Shown here in pieces: positions 27,081-38,108 of a stretch of DNA of 64,000 bases. Origin of the DNA: Chrysophaeum taylorii (lineage: Eukaryota; Sar; Pelagophyceae; Pelagomonadales; Pelagomonadaceae); NCBI GenBank assembly GCA_029834535.1, contig JAQMWT010000524.1, positions 372,001-436,000 of the forward strand. Direction: 5' to 3'. Position 1 is the first letter of the stretch. Every line of letters starts with the position of its first letter. The notes beneath the pieces were generated by a model. That model made no database searches and had not been told where the DNA came from. It saw nothing but the letters and a program-made list of their open reading frames with translations. A program made the position numbers and the translations under genes.

Positions 27081-27947
27081 TTAATATATATCGCTATCGC
27101 CATCGCTATCGCTATCGTCGCGCGGAAAATTTAAAAAATTCTCGTAGTGGCGGATGGCCCAGGGGGGGACCTTGATCCCGAACAGGAAGTGATCGGGGGC
27201 GTAGTGGCGGAGGATACCCGCCACGAGCGCGGGTTCGATGGTTTTGAAGAACGCTTCTTCCGAGGCGCGGGCGTTCGTCACGTGACGACCCGCCCTCGCG
27301 ACGTTCGGCTCGGGAAATATCGCGTCAAAAATTTCCGCATGCGGAAAATCGATCCCGACCTTTTCGAACAACTCCAACACCTTCTCCCTAATCGTCTCGG
27401 GAAATATCTGCTCGACCGTGTCGTAGTACTCGAGCGTCTCGAGCAGCCCGCCGCAAAACCTATGCTGATGCGCGAAGTGCTTGTCGATGGCGCGCAGAAT
27501 GCCGTGCGTCCGGTCCCCCTCCAAAATAGCGCGAACGGCCTCGCTCGGCGACACCGTTTCGCTCCCGAACGCCATCTTGCAGTGCACCGTATCCTTGTCG
27601 TGCCCCGGCAAACACTTGCTCGCGAACCCCGACGCGAACCGCTCCAACGGTTCCCGGAAGAACACCGCCTTGTGCCAGCTCGGGTCTTCGAACAACGCCT
27701 CCACCTCCGCGCGACCCAGCCCCTGCGCCCCCGGACTGCTCCCGTAGTACAGCTCGCCCACCTCACCTCGCACGGAACGCCACAACTGGCTGAACGCGGT
27801 CCCCGCATTCTTGTCGATGCGACAGAACAACACCTTGTGCTCGGGGATCACCACCAGGTTCTGCAGCAACGCGTCCTCCGTCAGGTTCACCCCTAAACAT
27901 ACCAACGCCGGCGCAACCACAACCCATCGGAACATCGACAACGCCAT
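27081..27947 (-). CDS. Sulfotransferase family protein (carbohydrate-type)
   Basis: 288 residues, starting at the ATG at 27,947 (MALSMFRWVVVAPALVCLG), a signal anchor or signal peptide, so Golgi/secretory location is likely. Binds PAPS and transfers sulfate to a carbohydrate or protein acceptor. The 5'-phosphosulfate loop is VLFCRIDKNAGTAF (DKNAGT at 45-50), the 3'-phosphate-binding motif is FFREPLERFASGF with Ser 106. Cys pairs (KCLPG, HCKMAF, RFCGG) suit a lumenal fold. The acceptor cannot be named. The C-terminus DDSDSDGDSDIY is encoded by a GCTATC microsatellite (27,090-27,118), suggesting recent repeat growth into the coding end. Confidence 0.85.
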   Translation of the reverse strand: MALSMFRWVVVAPALVCLGVNLTEDALLQNLVVIPEHKVLFCRIDKNAGTAFSQLWRSVRGEVGELYYGSSPGAQGLGRAEVEALFEDPSWHKAVFFREPLERFASGFASKCLPGHDKDTVHCKMAFGSETVSPSEAVRAILEGDRTHGILRAIDKHFAHQHRFCGGLLETLEYYDTVEQIFPETIREKVLELFEKVGIDFPHAEIFDAIFPEPNVARAGRHVTNARASEEAFFKTIEPALVAGILRHYAPDHFLFGIKVPPWAIRHYENFLNFPRDDSDSDGDSDIY

Positions 27948-28020
27948 CCGATGATCAAAAGAAGAAGAACCGCTTTTTCGGAACGACCTTCTCAATTATA
28001 ATTATTTATATTCTTCTTCC

Positions 28021-28500
28021 GTATGTATGTACAGGTAATTTGCACTTCGCTTCGCTTAATAATATAGTGCTGCTTCTTCGCTCTCATCGGCTTCTTCGCG
28101 TTGGGGAAAAAACTCGCCAACCTCGACGCACGCACGCCCAAGATTTTTGTTGTTGTTGTTGTTGTTGTTGTTGACGGTGGTCTAGCGGCACCACAAGAGG
28201 CTCTCGTGGTCTAATAACTCGAGAAGAACACGGTGAGAAAGAAGCACCAGCAGCAGGAGCGGGTTGCTGCTGACGTGGCGCGTTCTAGTGTGTGTGGTTT
28301 TCGATGACTCTTAGTATTATTGTTCGGGCTTTTTTGATGTGGCTCACCAGCGTGCAGCAGCCCGTCGCCCTAGTCAACAAGCGATCGCCGTCGTCCTAAT
28401 TAGTGTGCGACGGCGCGGTCGTTCGAGAGTCGCGTCTTTAGAGATTCTTCACATCGAAAAGCGCGCGACGGACGCAAAGAAAAGAAAGGATCGCGACCTC
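28021..28500. other. Intergenic with TTG microsatellite
   Basis: (TTG)n at about 28,147-28,173. No coding signal. A segment near 28,180 resembling a tRNA A box has no matching B box. Confidence 0.5.
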
Positions 28501-31500
28501 CGTGCTCACTCATGAGTGCCTACGAACCCGTCAGCTACGCCTTCGATGGGTACCATTCTGGGCGATGGCAGGTGCTTCGTCGACGACGAACGAGCAACGC
28601 GTGGTCCACAAGAGTTTTTCCAATGATACGGACCGACGTATGTCCACATTCCGACGTTCCTCGACGCAAGGGAGGGAAATCGTTACCGCCGGCATGTTCT
28701 TCGACAAATCGAACCACTGTCGCGTACGCTTTCGCGTCTATAAGGATCTGCTCAAGCAACCACTTGCATCATCAAATTCTGCAATGAGGACGAGACAGGG
28801 ATAACGCCGCCGGGACCCCAGCCTTCTCTCGTTTGCAGGAAACCATGTGCCCCGCCGCGTCTTCGGTGCCCCCCCGGGTTTGGTTTGGTTTGACGACGCT
28901 TCGAGCTTGACTGGCTGGTTTTGCGCGGCGACATCCCTTCTCACGCCACTGATTGAGGGCCGAAACGTGGCGTGGCGGTGGTCCGCGCCGGCTCACGCCG
29001 CATTCGTTCCATGCTCGCTAACCTCAAGGGCGCCGCACGCTTCGACCTATGCCAAGCACGGCCAAGACGTAGAACGACTGAATTCTTCTGATGTGCAGGG
29101 CCTGAACCTTGCGTGCGAATCTTGGAACGGCTAAGCTATGGAACATCCTCGGTGGGGTCCGCTCGGGCCTGGTTCATATTAACCGGGGCGTGCAGATTCA
29201 CAAGCCGGGCGCCACGGGGCGCGCGATCCTCCTCGAGACGGGCATTCTCTCACTGCCGGCGAACAAGCACGTGATCATGAAGCTCCAGGTGGTTCAAAAA
29301 AGATCGTCTCGAACATCGAGTGCGCACAGTAAGGCCACGGCAGAATCTTCGACTAAGCAGCGGGTGTCAAACGAGAAAAGTGACTTCATTTCATCGAAGT
29401 TTTTAACGCGTTTGACGCGCGGGAGTTGGTTCCTTGCGAAGTTATGGAGTCCCTCCCTCAAAACTCGTGCGCGTTGCCCAAGCGCTCCACCACATCCGGG
29501 GTCACATATCGGATTCCTTCCTTGGTCTCGATCGATTCTATCATCAGCGTCGAGTACGACAACGTCTTCGGGCTTGTGTTCTTTGCCTTGGACATGAATG
29601 CCCAGGCGGCGCCATGGAGAAAGCTGCATGGTCTGAAACATCGCGTGCATCGGACGAGGAGGCATGCGGTTCGCGGGACGGGGCGCGGCCTTTCTGCTTC
29701 GCAGTCGCGAGCCTGCCGGACATAATAGGATACACTTTTTGCGGCACTGTACCAACTTTGGCACGGAAGTCCATCATGGGGATTGAAATGGCGGATCGGC
29801 CTCAAAGACCGAGATACTCTTCGTCGCGCCGGGCATGCTACTCTACGAAGATCCGACGATAAAATAAGAGCCCGACGACAGTCGGTCGTGACGGAGTGTA
29901 CCTGACTTGCGGCTGACCGACCAAGGGCGACGTTGACGTCCGCTTGGTGAGAGTCTCGGCAACCTTCGCGCTCAATGATGACAAAGTGCGTCTGCCGCAC
30001 ATTATGATGACAAACGGACGGGGGCTCTATAGTTCCCTCGCATGAAGACAGATTCTTGGTCGGACTTCGTCCAAGACGACCAGAACTTGTGGCGGCAACG
30101 TTTTGCTGCATCTGGATGATGCCCCGGAGTCTCGTTCGACGACGACGGGTTCGGCGCAGTAAGTTATTTTTTTGCTACAACTTGTGTCGTATTATTTAGC
30201 ACCAAGAACAGAGAATAGGTGGGAACGAGGAAGAAAGCGGAAAACAGAAGAATGTAAGTCATGGTGGCGTGGCCTTATGGCGCGGATGTGCTCTGTGTGT
30301 TTTCTCTTGACTGTTTGATGTGGCCAACCAACCCGACGATACCCGGAAGTATAGCCATCTCGGCGGCACTATACAGGATAGTAGACCTGATTCGACGGAG
30401 CGCGATGTTACGCACACCGTAATATGATACGCAAACAAACATTCAGAAACCCCTAAGCTAAAAGGCAAACGGCGACGCCGAATCTGCTCGCGTGCAAGTC
30501 TGGAGCCAAGCAACGACGCCGATGTGCTCCGTGGCATGCATGGAGCCTGAAAGAAACCGGTAGTTGAAGGTTGCGGCAAGCAAGGCGCAATTCAAGCGCA
30601 TTGAGCGCACAGATGGCCAAGACACCTAGCTTGAAAGCGACCACGACGTAGATCTATCCAATGAGGGCTTAGTTTCAGACATAGACCGAAAAGTGTAATC
30701 CAGCAATGTCTTTCCACGCGCACATGCGCGCTCGTCCCATGACGTCTGTCTAGGTCGTATTCCGAACGATGAAACTTCCTTCGGGGCTATCGTGAAAGTT
30801 GGGATCAAACGATACGTACCAATCGAATGGGAGCGGCTCGAGTGGAGTGATTGGCTTTCATTCTCCTTTTGCGCTGTCCTCCCGCTGGTCTGTGCCCGTT
30901 CGACAAGATACTTACTCTCGGGAAGCCATTTTGTTGTTGGCACTTGTGTTGAACTCGAGCTGCCATCAGCAACCGGTTCTCACATATCATGATGATTATT
31001 TCGAGAACGACGGCAACTTTCACTCTGATCACCAACAACGTGGTCTCGAGAATTTCTTTCGCCCGCGTCTCGTTTACGCTGAACATCGGTCAGGCGCAGT
31101 CTCCCGAAGAATCCGGACGCCCTGGCTCGAGCCATCGGGGTGGCATCTTTGAATTCATTCTTCAACCGTATTGCGTCCACGGCCGATGCCAAATTCGGCA
31201 CTAATATAATGATCGAACTCAAGATGATCTTTTTCAAAATCAATTCGCCGACCAACCATAATCGTCAATAATTAAATTACGAAAGTCAGCCGAAACCGAA
31301 AAGCCGAAATCCGACAAGTTGAACTATAGTACAAAGGATTGATGCGCTTTCAACCGAGACCCAACTAAAACAGGTTTGCGGAGTTTACTCCGGGCGAACA
31401 ATCGTATAACACATATGCCCTCTCAGCATCACGCGGCTGCGACATGTCGAGCGGAAAAGCGAGTGCACTAATTAATCCCGAATCGAACAACTGGCTCATG

Positions 31501-33153
31501 CCTCCAACCGCCATGCCGAACTGAATTGTTGACCCATCCGAGTCAGCGGAAGAGGGGCTGCGTCCCAAAGTCACTCACCCGAGCAATAGCTCCGGACGAG
31601 AGCTAACTTCGCGCACCGACCTACGGGCTTTTTTGGAGTCCCAGGTGCTCCTGGGGAGAGCACGCCCTCGCGCGCACGCGGCTCCATCAGTCGCTGTCTC
31701 CCGAGCGTCCAGCACTCACGCTTGCTCTCTATTCCGCGCGCGAGTCTTCGTCTCGCCGCAAGGACTTTAAGCAGACTCGCACACAACCACTCTTCCAGGC
31801 AAAAGATGTTGAGTGGTTGTAGGAGGTACCTCTCGTCGCTCCACGTGTCGTCGACGCACCGCGCAAGTTCGCGAAAGCGGGCGACCTTTAAGCATCGCGC
31901 GTGTGAGCGGTGGACGCTCCTGGTCGACCGTCCTCGCAGGTCGGTGTTCTGATGGTGACCCTACCAAGTTCGAGGTGCGTCGTCAATCGTCTCGGTAAAA
32001 AGGACGAGCTATCATCGTAGCAACGAGAGTATTGGCAGCAACGTTCTTGTCGATTGCAAGGTCCGATGATGGCTCTCGTCCAGTCCAGCACCATTTCGAG
32101 CCATATGCCTTGACGTCGGTCGCGAATCGATCAATTTTTATGCAGCCGCGGCGAGGTCGTCGGCGGTCTGTTCGGACATGATAGGCTATCAATTGGTAAT
32201 CCTCCGGGTGGAAGAAGTTCAATTCGCAGAGTCTACCTGACCCAAGTATGCCTGGCGGCAAGCTGCGCCTGGCGGCAAGCTGCACCGGCGCACCGACAGA
32301 TATCCCATCCGGACCGAATATAGGGGTCTAGCGCTATATGCGCCGACGACGACGTACTAAACGTTGTCAGTTGTTCACTGCGCTTGCTGCTTGGGCTTTC
32401 TCTACTGGTACTGTTTTGCCCGCCTGCGCGCCTTTCCCACGTGGTTCTGATATGCTCAGGTTGCTGTTAGGTGCTGTCGCGCGCTGTTTCCTGCAAGCTG
32501 TTGTTCGGCCAGACCATCACGTCGCTCCGGTACGCACTTGACCGACTTGGCAAGTTTCCACCGACCGCTGAAAAATCCGCGCCCAACTTAACCCCCGACG
32601 CGCCTCTCTCATGGCGCCGGGTCACGTCGCCGCTCGAAAAAAAGCCGCCTGAACACTGCGCACGAATACTTACAGTCTCGCAGTGACCTCAAATCGGCGA
32701 CATTTCAAGGCGCGCCCTTGGCTTCCAGCAGCAAGGTGTGCCGTGCGCGACGCCGCCACGTGCTGCTGCTAGCTTGCGACGCTGACGCATAACTCGCGGC
32801 AACGAGAGCAGCAGTTGCCAACTTTGCCAAATATCTTTTCCCGAGAAGTGAGGAGGTGTCCCTTCTCGGAGACCTGTGCACGAGATGTCTTACGACGGCG
32901 CCGATTTCTTTTGTAGGTGGAAATCGTTCCAAGCATGTCATTGACATTGACGGAGTGCTCGTCTATGACGAGTCACCACCAAGTGTGAGCAAAGGCAATT
33001 CGAAGAAGTACTAATTATTCACAAACGCGGCGGCGGCAATCTTTGCGCCAAACAGGCGCATGTACGCATTGGCGATTCGGCTACCAAGAACGAGTGCCAT
33101 TACGTGTCCGCAAAGTCCGATTAATGTCATCTGGTAGTCCACGTATACGACGA
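28501..33153. other. Gene-poor decayed region, fragments only
   Basis: No intact gene. Base composition is visibly more even than in neighbouring genes and frames are short. Minus frames near 29,450-29,620 give a weak kinase-like reading (KPEDVVVLDADD in one frame, GIRYVTPDVVERL in another, cf. DFD...GxxYVAPEV). Minus frames at 30,453-30,644 and 30,980-31,255 have hydrophobic spans (AFKLGVLAICALNAL; LSSIIILVPNLASAV) that may belong to the same membrane-protein relic as 33,154-35,170. Confidence 0.4.
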
Positions 33154-35170
33154 CTACATGCCAAATATGCCATTCGGCGTCGCATGATGCGGCGTCGTTT
33201 CCAGTCGCGTACTTTCAGCCGCTGCCATGCACGGATGATTACTGCCATTGACATGAAGGCCACGAACGAGCATGAGCGCGTGGGTGCGTGCAACCGGGGT
33301 TCTCCACACTTGGACGCGTTGTCCGGAGTTACGGACACGGTGCCCGTTGTTGTAGTAGTCAGATTTAAAGTAGTTTGCCTTATTGTAAAATAGACTAACG
33401 GCGCGCTCGTACGCAGGAATGAGGGCGACAAAGCCGAGGAAGACTAAGACCATAGCACGCAGTAGCGGTTGATGTAGTCTTGCGGCCGCGTTGCATGCCT
33501 TACTTTTTTTTTCCTGTTCGCGATCGATCGACGCAGTCTCCCGCGAAAATATGCGAAGTATGTCGACCCAGTACGAACGACGAGATCCTCCGGAACCATC
33601 GTTTAATGTCCCACAACTGCGTCGTCGTCGACTACTACAACGCCGGCGCTGAGTGGTGAGCGAAGGCCCGCCTGTGCGCGTGACCCGATCCGGACTGATG
33701 ACTTACATGTTCCGCTCGCGCCTTTGCACGAAAAAATCGTCACCGCGGATAGAGTTGCGAATTCGCCGACCTATGGTGTCCACAGGATTCACATGAATAC
33801 TAGAGAGGTGGTGGGCTCGCGTGTACATACACATCGCCCTATTCACAACAGTAGGTGAGAGATGACACTGGCATTCCGACCTCGATCAAGTCCGCTTCGA
33901 CTGGTGAAAAGAAAGAGACGGTTGCCATGCTTGCCGTAGAGTGCATACGCACGCCCAATCCTTTCATCAACGCCACACTCAACAAGCCATATTCTTCCCA
34001 CACGATTGCCCCAAATTTGAGCACGATGCGATACCAAATCCCGTCGATCGTTTGACGCGTCCGCAAACGCCACGTCCAGTCTTCGGCCTTGCGCAACCCT
34101 GGGCTCGGCCGGCCGATGAGTCGCCACTTCAAACCAACAGTACCTATACCTGCGAAGACAATCATCGCGAGGATAGAAGCCCAACACAAAGTAAACGAGC
34201 TCGCGACAACGAAATCGCCAGGAACACCAATCGAGTTGCCGCAAAAGATATTTTTGCATCATCATATTTGACCCGACAAGTGATCCGCACACGAGAGTGT
34301 TGCAAGTTTCGCAAGCTCTAAACAGAACCAAACGAACGGCGGCGACGTGTCGACGCGCGCAACATTCATAATAATTCCCATGAATCGCGCAGGGCTCGAT
34401 TTGTAAAGGCTATCTATCTATAGCGGGCCTGAAGTTGGCCACTCACTGTTGCGGTGCCGTGGTCTAGCACAGCACCGCGCTCTAGCTTGCAGCCTGGCAT
34501 CACGACGACCGCGGACTCGACCTTTTTGCGTTCGCCTCGATGACAACGCACGCGAAGCGCATACGGCTGTCGGGTTCAAATATGCAAGCATAACACAAGC
34601 CGCTCGCTCACTCGCGCGTGCTCCCCGACAAAGATAAGGTCGAACTCTCTGAAGATAACTACGACAGACGCACGAACCGAGATATTCGCGCCCATAACCA
34701 AGTTAAAAACTCGCTTATGAGCACCGTGTCATGGATATATGCGCCAACCCAGAAGTCGAATTGGTCGAGAAGCCGATCGACGAGCCACCAGCGCAGAAAA
34801 TGCGGATTACCACGGCGCGTGGCTTCGACGCGGTAGCGACCGATCACGAGCCACTTTGCAAGAATGGTGATCACTGTGAGCGTCACCGTGAACAGCGGCG
34901 GGATAACCAAGTAAAAGTAAGAGACCATAAGTACGGGTCCCGGCAACCCTGATGTGTGACCACGGCGCATTATCACGTCGCACCTCGATGCGCTTCGAAC
35001 CTATCGACTTTGCACGCCACTGCACCAAGTGCCCAAACGTGATACGCTGGGATGAGTACGATCGATCCCAAGACTACGACGGCAATTACGGATAGAGTCT
35101 GAGCTATGTCGACAGCCCACTGGGGCAGTCTCGTAGTAGACCCAAGATCAATGCCGTCGGGGAGTGCCAC
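33154..35170 (-). pseudogene. Relic of multi-span Pls/PosA-like C-terminal protein
   Basis: Successive minus frames read like the membrane/left-handed-helix C-terminal part of Pls/PosA-type non-ribosomal synthetases or related acyltransferase-like proteins. Pieces in order: LPDGIDLGSTTRLPQW and VLGSIVLIPAYHVWALG (35,170 down); TVITILAKWLVIGRYRVE, then NPHFLRWWLVDRLLDQFDF and VGAYIHDTVLISEFL (34,976 down); VGLKWRLIGRPSPGLRK, then SVALMKGLGVRM and SPVEADLIEVG (34,189 down); VLVFLGFVALIPAYE (33,453 down). The IPAY and KW-L-IGR motifs each occur twice, implying two modules. Frames change at each junction. The family identification is from motif memory and is moderate. Confidence 0.45.
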
Positions 35171-37265
35171 GAGCGGCGGCTCATTTTCCTCGCGCGTAAT
35201 TCAAAGAATATTTCGTCGGCCAATTCAGCAATCCGTAAGATTCGTATCCTTAAGTGTGTTGAACTGCACGTCCACAGACAAGTCCCGCCGCAGCCGTGTT
35301 TTTTGCACTACGAGCGCGTCTTGTGAAAACAGGCCAATATGAGCTACGGACGTTGTCTGCGCGTCGACGTCTGCCACAGCCATCGAGGCAAGAATGTTGG
35401 GTGGCTCGCTGTTCTAGGCGCACTTTAATCTCCGCATACTCTGTCGGCGCTCCCCTCTCGGGGGACCAAACGCCTGATAAACGGACGAGGTCTTGCTTTC
35501 CTGATATCCCGCTCGGATCTAAGCAATTGGTCGGGATTTTTTTGCCTCCCTCCGGGATGTTCTTTTCTGGGCTCCTCGTCGCCAAAATTAGTCACACGCG
35601 ACCGAATCTTGTCGAGCCATCCGTCACCAAGAGCACCACTTTGACTGTCTGACGCCACACTCTGCAACATTTTGCACCTTTCAAGGATCTCCTGCCGCGT
35701 CTTTGAAAACAGGGTTGCAATCTGTGGATCGCTTTCGACTTTGGTTATAGGTTTGGTGGCGATCTTCGCTGAGATTGCATCTGGGAGTTGGCACCTGGGG
35801 TCGAACTGTTATTACATGAACGCGAGTGGATTCCACACACGAATAAATGACATTTACTGCGCTCGAATCATCCATAGTTTGTGGCGAGAGAACCACGACG
35901 ACAAAGCTCGAACTCTGATTGGCACGCAAGGTGCTCGCTCAGCGCGCCTAAAGCATTGCTTGTCGGTCTCTGGGGAGCGCCAGTCGTACGTCGTCGCTGA
36001 TATCTGCCTTAGCTCGGGGTGTGACAAGCCAGAGAAGTGGCGTGCATATCAACGTGACGAGACGAATCCACGAATACAAAGCTGGGTCTTCGTTCGTGAA
36101 CGATAACAAGCATCGCACCAAGAGCTTCGCGACACGAGGCAGGAAAGGGCGCGGTTCTGTGAACCCGAATGAACACAGATTCCACACGATATAAACTTGC
36201 GACATCATAGCTGGGCACGTCTCGAAGATCCGCCTCGTGCTTCGTTCGTTTGATTCGCGTGGAGTTCATTGGATTACAGGTCGATCATAAGGTGAGGATG
36301 TATTCACAACCGTATCATGGTTCGCGCGAAGAATTATGGCAGCTTCTTGGGCCTTGAAAAAATCGAGCAAGAAGTCAGAGTTTCCTGACGGCGCAGAAGG
36401 CCGCATCTCATCGAGATAGCGAGCGCGCGAAGAGCGAAGCAATAGACAACCGCATAGCGTAGGTCGGCGGAGGCGCGCTCTTCTGAAATGGGAAGGCTAG
36501 GCTGTTGCATCTCGAGATCTCCCGCAGGAGCACGTGCATTTCGATGAGGTTTGACTTGACTGCCTCGACGAAAGCTGCAACGTTGACAACAGACTCTTCG
36601 TCGTACTCGAGACGACACATGAGCTCGTCTGGAACGTCAAGCTGCCGCCGCATGCTTGGCATGTCTGGATGGTCGTTGAGCGAAGTGTCTGGCGGAAAAA
36701 GCCCTCCAATCTGCCTATACGGTCGACGAGAGCCATTTTCGGTTCTTGAACATGTTCAGATCCGTTATGAGGGTTTATGGTAGAGCGTGTTGTGGGGTTA
36801 ATTAAGGCTTATGCGTGTGTTTTTCGGCTTTGCGTGCCGCGAGGCCGTGGACGTGGCCGCCGACCACACGCCCGTTTTATTCTCTTTCTTTGCCGTGGGA
36901 TCCCGTGGGAGGAGACAACAGGCTCGGGGTGGAGGAGGCGGACTCCCCATTGGGGAGTGTTAGGCCTTGGGAATATAGGGTGTAGTAGTCTTTTATTAAT
37001 ATGACGAGAACCAAGCCGAGAGAGAGCTCTAAGTTGCCGCAGCTCTCGGATTGCCGCGCGAACAATAGATCATCGATCTCTGGCTTGGCGCACTCGCTGC
37101 TCGTGAAGCATCGTGCAATTCTCGAGGTCGCTGTTGTTGGCGGGCTAAAACTTATGCACACTTCATTGCCTGGCGGCGAGGGCGACCTCTCGAGCTCATT
37201 GGCGGCAAACAAACTCTGGGGGGCCGTCGAGCGCGCTCGCCGCCTTTTTTTTGCTGCACAACTTC
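35171..37265. other. Decayed intergenic region
   Basis: No intact gene. Minus frames around 35,950-36,270 carry a hydrophobic stretch (SWIRLVTLICTPLLWLV), and 36,408-36,662 a helical one (ESVVNVAAFVEAVKSNL); both are short and without family assignment. May extend the membrane-protein relic upstream. Confidence 0.35.
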
Positions 37266-37290
37266 TTTCCTTCCTTCCTTCCTTCCTTCC
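37266..37290. repeat. TTCC microsatellite
   Basis: Six tandem TTCC units on the plus strand in gene-free sequence upstream of the bL25 stop. Confidence 0.85.
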
Positions 37291-37488
37291 TCGTTTATTT
37301 GTTGTTGAGCTCGGATCGATGCGCTCGGATTATTTATTCTTGACGCGCTCTTTTTGGTGAGTCAACATGCCGCAACGAGAAGAACCGCAGTGGTTCAGCT
37401 GCGCCGACGACCGGCCTGCCCGGACTAGGCACCCCCAAAACGGGCATCGCCCTCGACGTCAGAATACCTCTCGATTGTTCGCACGCCA

Positions 37489-38061
37489 CTAGAAGGTCTT
37501 GATGACAGCGATGGGGGCGTCGAGTCGCTTTGCTTTGAGGGTGAGGCCGTCTGGCAAGACGAGGTCGTGGAGTCTGAAGACGTGATTTTTGGGGGCCTGG
37601 CCGATGGAGAAGGAGATGACGGGCGGGAGGTCGTCGGTGTGGACCTGGCACTTGACGAAGTGCTTTTCGCGATGGAGGTAGCCGCCCCTCTTCAAGACGA
37701 CGTTGGAGTCCTCGTCGACAAATTTTAGGGGGAATTGCACGACCATACCCCTAGAAAACCTCAAGAAGTTGACGTTGACGACGTAGTCGCTCGCCGCGCG
37801 CATCTGAATCTGGCGCATCAGGACGCGCGACGTCTCGCCGTTGAGTTCGAGGTCGTACAACGTATTCTCGACCGACGTCTGGTGCGCTCGTATCTCGCGC
37901 ATGAGATCTTTCCGGCAAACCGTCAGCAGGCGCGAGTCCCGCGCGCCGTCCTCGCCGACGCCGTAGAGCACGCCCGGGATGCGGCCCGCGAGCCGCAGCG
38001 CCTGGCTCTGGCGCGTCCCCGCGACGCTTCGCGCCTCGGCGACCAAAACCCTTCGCATCAT
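37489..38061 (-). CDS. Ribosomal protein bL25, mitochondrial (L25/TL5/CTC)
   Basis: 190 residues. Large-subunit ribosomal protein that binds 5S rRNA in bacteria; organellar form expected here. After MMRRVLVAEARSVAGTRQS, a basic presequence, comes LRLAGRIPGVLYG (bL25 signature), RKDLMREIRAHQTSVENTLYDLEL and VLMRQIQMRAASDYVVNVNFLRF, then a C-terminal TL5/CTC-like beta domain ending LTLKAKRLDAPIAVIKTF. Length suits the two-domain form. Divergent from the large IQ/LRR gene with only 47 bases between ATGs. Plastid rather than mitochondrial targeting cannot be excluded. Confidence 0.88.
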   Translation of the reverse strand: MMRRVLVAEARSVAGTRQSQALRLAGRIPGVLYGVGEDGARDSRLLTVCRKDLMREIRAHQTSVENTLYDLELNGETSRVLMRQIQMRAASDYVVNVNFLRFSRGMVVQFPLKFVDEDSNVVLKRGGYLHREKHFVKCQVHTDDLPPVISFSIGQAPKNHVFRLHDLVLPDGLTLKAKRLDAPIAVIKTF

Positions 38062-38108
38062 CCGAAACCCTTTGTATCTTCTTCTTCTTCTTCAAAGATA
38101 TTATTATT
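38062..38108. promoter_or_regulatory. 47 bp divergent intergenic region
   Basis: Contains CTT repeats and ATATTATTATTATGG. It is shorter than a usual core promoter, so transcription start sites of the two genes may overlap or lie inside the opposing coding sequence. Confidence 0.55.

Noticed and set aside
28178-28200. Sequence matching a tRNA A box (TGGTCTAGCGGC)
   Set aside because: No B box or cloverleaf follows within 60 bases.
29130-29290. Plus frame with GLVHINRGVQIHKPGATGRAILL, first read as a kinase catalytic loop
   Set aside because: No HRD/DxKxxN pattern and no DFG; the resemblance is superficial.
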